Assembly: GCA_964639965.1 (NCBI GenBank) | Contig: CAZXGI010000005.1 | Span: forward strand, 1-64,000 | DNA from: TMED23 sp964639965 | GTDB taxonomy: Bacteria > Pseudomonadota > Alphaproteobacteria > Rhodospirillales > UBA2165 | Length of the DNA: 64,000 nt | Direction: 5' to 3' | Shown here: piece after piece, positions 62,876 to 64,000 of the stretch | Position numbering within the stretch: position 1 is the stretch's first letter | Layout of the letters: every line of letters begins with the position of its first letter | Position numbers and translations under genes: made by a program | Notes under the pieces: model-generated | Told to the model about the DNA's origin: nothing | What the model saw: only the letters and a program-made list of their open reading frames with translations | Database searches by the model: none

Positions 62876-64000
62876 TTATAACGCTCCGTGGCAATGTTTA
62901 AATTTTTTGCCAGATTCACAGGGGCAGGCACTGTTGCGGCCGACTTTACCCCATGTTGATGGGTCTTCGGGGTCAATGATATCGGCACTTTCTCGAAGAA
63001 GTATTGGTGATGAAGCGATCTCATTTTCATTCATGTTTTCGTATTCACTTTCTCCAAAATGGCCGGCATAATTTGGGTCTTGGCTAATTTCAAAAGTTTC
63101 CGAACCCGTCGTCTGACCAATTTCACTCGGGTCAGTTAGCTGTATTTCCATTTGAGCTAGTATAGTTGTAATACGTTCATCCAACTCTCTCAGCATTCCG
63201 TTAAACATATCAAAAGCTTCACCCTTATATTCATTGAGTGGATCTTTCTGTCCGTAAGCTCGAAGACCAATTCCCTGACGTAGATGATCAAGTGCTAATA
63301 GGTGTTCTTTCCAAACTTGATCCAAAACTTGCAGGAGTAGGTTTTTCTCAACTTCTCGCATTACATCGAGGCCCCAATTTGCAGCTTTTTCGGCCATTTT
63401 CTTATTTGTAGCCTCTATTATACGCTCAAGAATTTGTTCATCTGCGACGCCTTCTTCTTTGGCCCATTCATCTACTGGAAGATCAAGTCCAAAAATCCGC
63501 ATACCTTCTTCGTGTAGCCCTGCTGTATCCCATTGTTCTTGGTACGCTTTCTCTGGAATACAGTTGGCCACAAGACTTTGAATAACATTATGCCGCATAT
63601 CTGTTATTGTGGCTGACACATCCTCACTATCCATCAATTCTTTGCGTTGTTCGTAGATGACTTTACGTTGGTCATTCATTACATCGTCAAATTTAAGTAA
63701 ATTTTTTCTTATATCAAAATTTCTTGCTTCGACTTTTTGTTGTGCTTTTTCCAAAGCTTTATTTATCCACGGATGGACAATCGCTTCGCCTTCCTCTAGA
63801 CCCAACTTTTTTAGCATGCCATCCATTCGCTCAGAACCGAATATTCGCATCAAATCATCCTCAAGCGAAAGATAGAATTTTGAACCGCCTGGATCACCTT
63901 GACGGCCTGATCGACCACGTAATTGATTGTCTATTCTGCGACTTTCATGACGCTCCGTTCCTATTATGTATAATCCTCCGGCCGCTTTTACTATTTCTTT
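62876..64000 (-). CDS. secA: preprotein translocase ATPase SecA, C-terminal part (5' end beyond window)
   Basis: The frame runs from the right edge (the window holds about 374 codons before the stop at 62876-62878) and covers the end of nucleotide-binding domain 2, the helical scaffold/wing and the C-terminal linker. GTERHESRRIDNQLRGRSGR at the edge is the SecA NBD2 motif with the arginine finger region. EQRKELMDSEDV and EVEKNLLLQVLDQVWKEH follow in the scaffold. The zinc-binding tail CPCESGKKFKHCHGAL completes the protein. It drives Sec export and is partial here only because of the window edge. Confidence 0.96.
   Translation of the reverse strand, partial: KEIVKAAGGLYIIGTERHESRRIDNQLRGRSGRQGDPGGSKFYLSLEDDLMRIFGSERMDGMLKKLGLEEGEAIVHPWINKALEKAQQKVEARNFDIRKNLLKFDDVMNDQRKVIYEQRKELMDSEDVSATITDMRHNVIQSLVANCIPEKAYQEQWDTAGLHEEGMRIFGLDLPVDEWAKEEGVADEQILERIIEATNKKMAEKAANWGLDVMREVEKNLLLQVLDQVWKEHLLALDHLRQGIGLRAYGQKDPLNEYKGEAFDMFNGMLRELDERITTILAQMEIQLTDPSEIGQTTGSETFEISQDPNYAGHFGESEYENMNENEIASSPILLRESADIIDPEDPSTWGKVGRNSACPCESGKKFKHCHGAL

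Noticed and set aside
62875..63030. 52-codon N-terminal extension of the pirin reading frame
   Set aside because: It overlaps the 3' end of secA in another frame; pirin homology starts at MTVLQKVSNVYAG, at the ATG at 62872-62874.

Overview
The window is AT-rich (roughly 40% G+C by eye) and reads as a chromosome segment of a low-GC, probably marine, free-living alphaproteobacterium, possibly Rhodospirillales-like. That placement is an inference. It rests on linked cobS/cobT-type aerobic cobaltochelatase genes beside rpmB and a J-domain gene, the aroK-aroB-CorC/HlyC cluster next to xerD, a ppx-rlmE-guaB-rsmB-guaA run, a pssA-psd pair and a complete Liv-type uptake operon. I saw no rRNA, tRNA, CRISPR array or transposase. 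Layout: 1-6.3 kb holds a truncated octopine-dehydrogenase-family gene, pyrC, an acuI-like reductase, a flavin split-barrel protein, an Atm1-type ABC exporter and a small parvulin. 6.5-9 kb holds the frameshifted tail of an alpha/beta hydrolase and two tandem secreted MORN-repeat proteins. 9.1-13.6 kb holds a fused FAD-monooxygenase/old-yellow-enzyme gene, divergent from an aryl-CoA ligase-like gene, with a Cys-rich CWC protein and an unknown protein behind the ligase. 13.7-17.5 kb holds a LysE exporter, an orphan histidine ammonia-lyase and a heme-oxygenase-fold protein. 17.68-20.90 kb looks like a small decayed genomic island: a 13-bp direct repeat matching the last 13 bases of guaA bounds an SGNH hydrolase, a methyltransferase, a frameshifted DUF2306 gene and a 51-codon fragment. 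20.9-27.9 kb is a housekeeping block (ppx, rlmE, guaB, rsmB, GNAT, guaA) that probably forms one minus-strand operon for purine supply and RNA modification. 28.1-36.8 kb carries a two-subunit molybdenum hydroxylase, recQ, a methyltransferase, an RdhA-like iron-sulfur protein with an internally duplicated domain, and an amidohydrolase of the ACMSD type. 36.9-49 kb has pssA-psd, a LysM protein, a membrane protein, a LOG-family protein, monomeric isocitrate dehydrogenase, rpmB, cobT-cobS, a J-domain protein and a DUF2889 protein. 49-55.3 kb has the CorC/HlyC-aroB-aroK operon and, divergent from it, a small conserved-looking ORF, a large secreted protein and xerD. 55.3-61.8 kb is a Liv-type ABC importer, with a strong intercistronic hairpin after its binding-protein gene, next to an HpaB-like hydroxylase. 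The window ends with a pirin and the C-terminal part of secA. How it works together: most of the segment is core metabolism, namely pyrimidine and GMP synthesis, the shikimate pathway, phosphatidylethanolamine synthesis, cobalamin synthesis and SecA export. Interspersed are aromatic or xenobiotic oxidation functions (CoA-thioester monooxygenase and ligase, Mo hydroxylase, HpaB-like enzyme, ACMSD-like hydrolase, RdhA-like protein). The cobaltochelatase genes imply cobalamin synthesis, which would suit a corrinoid-dependent RdhA-like enzyme, but the two loci are about 9 kb apart and any functional link is inferred.
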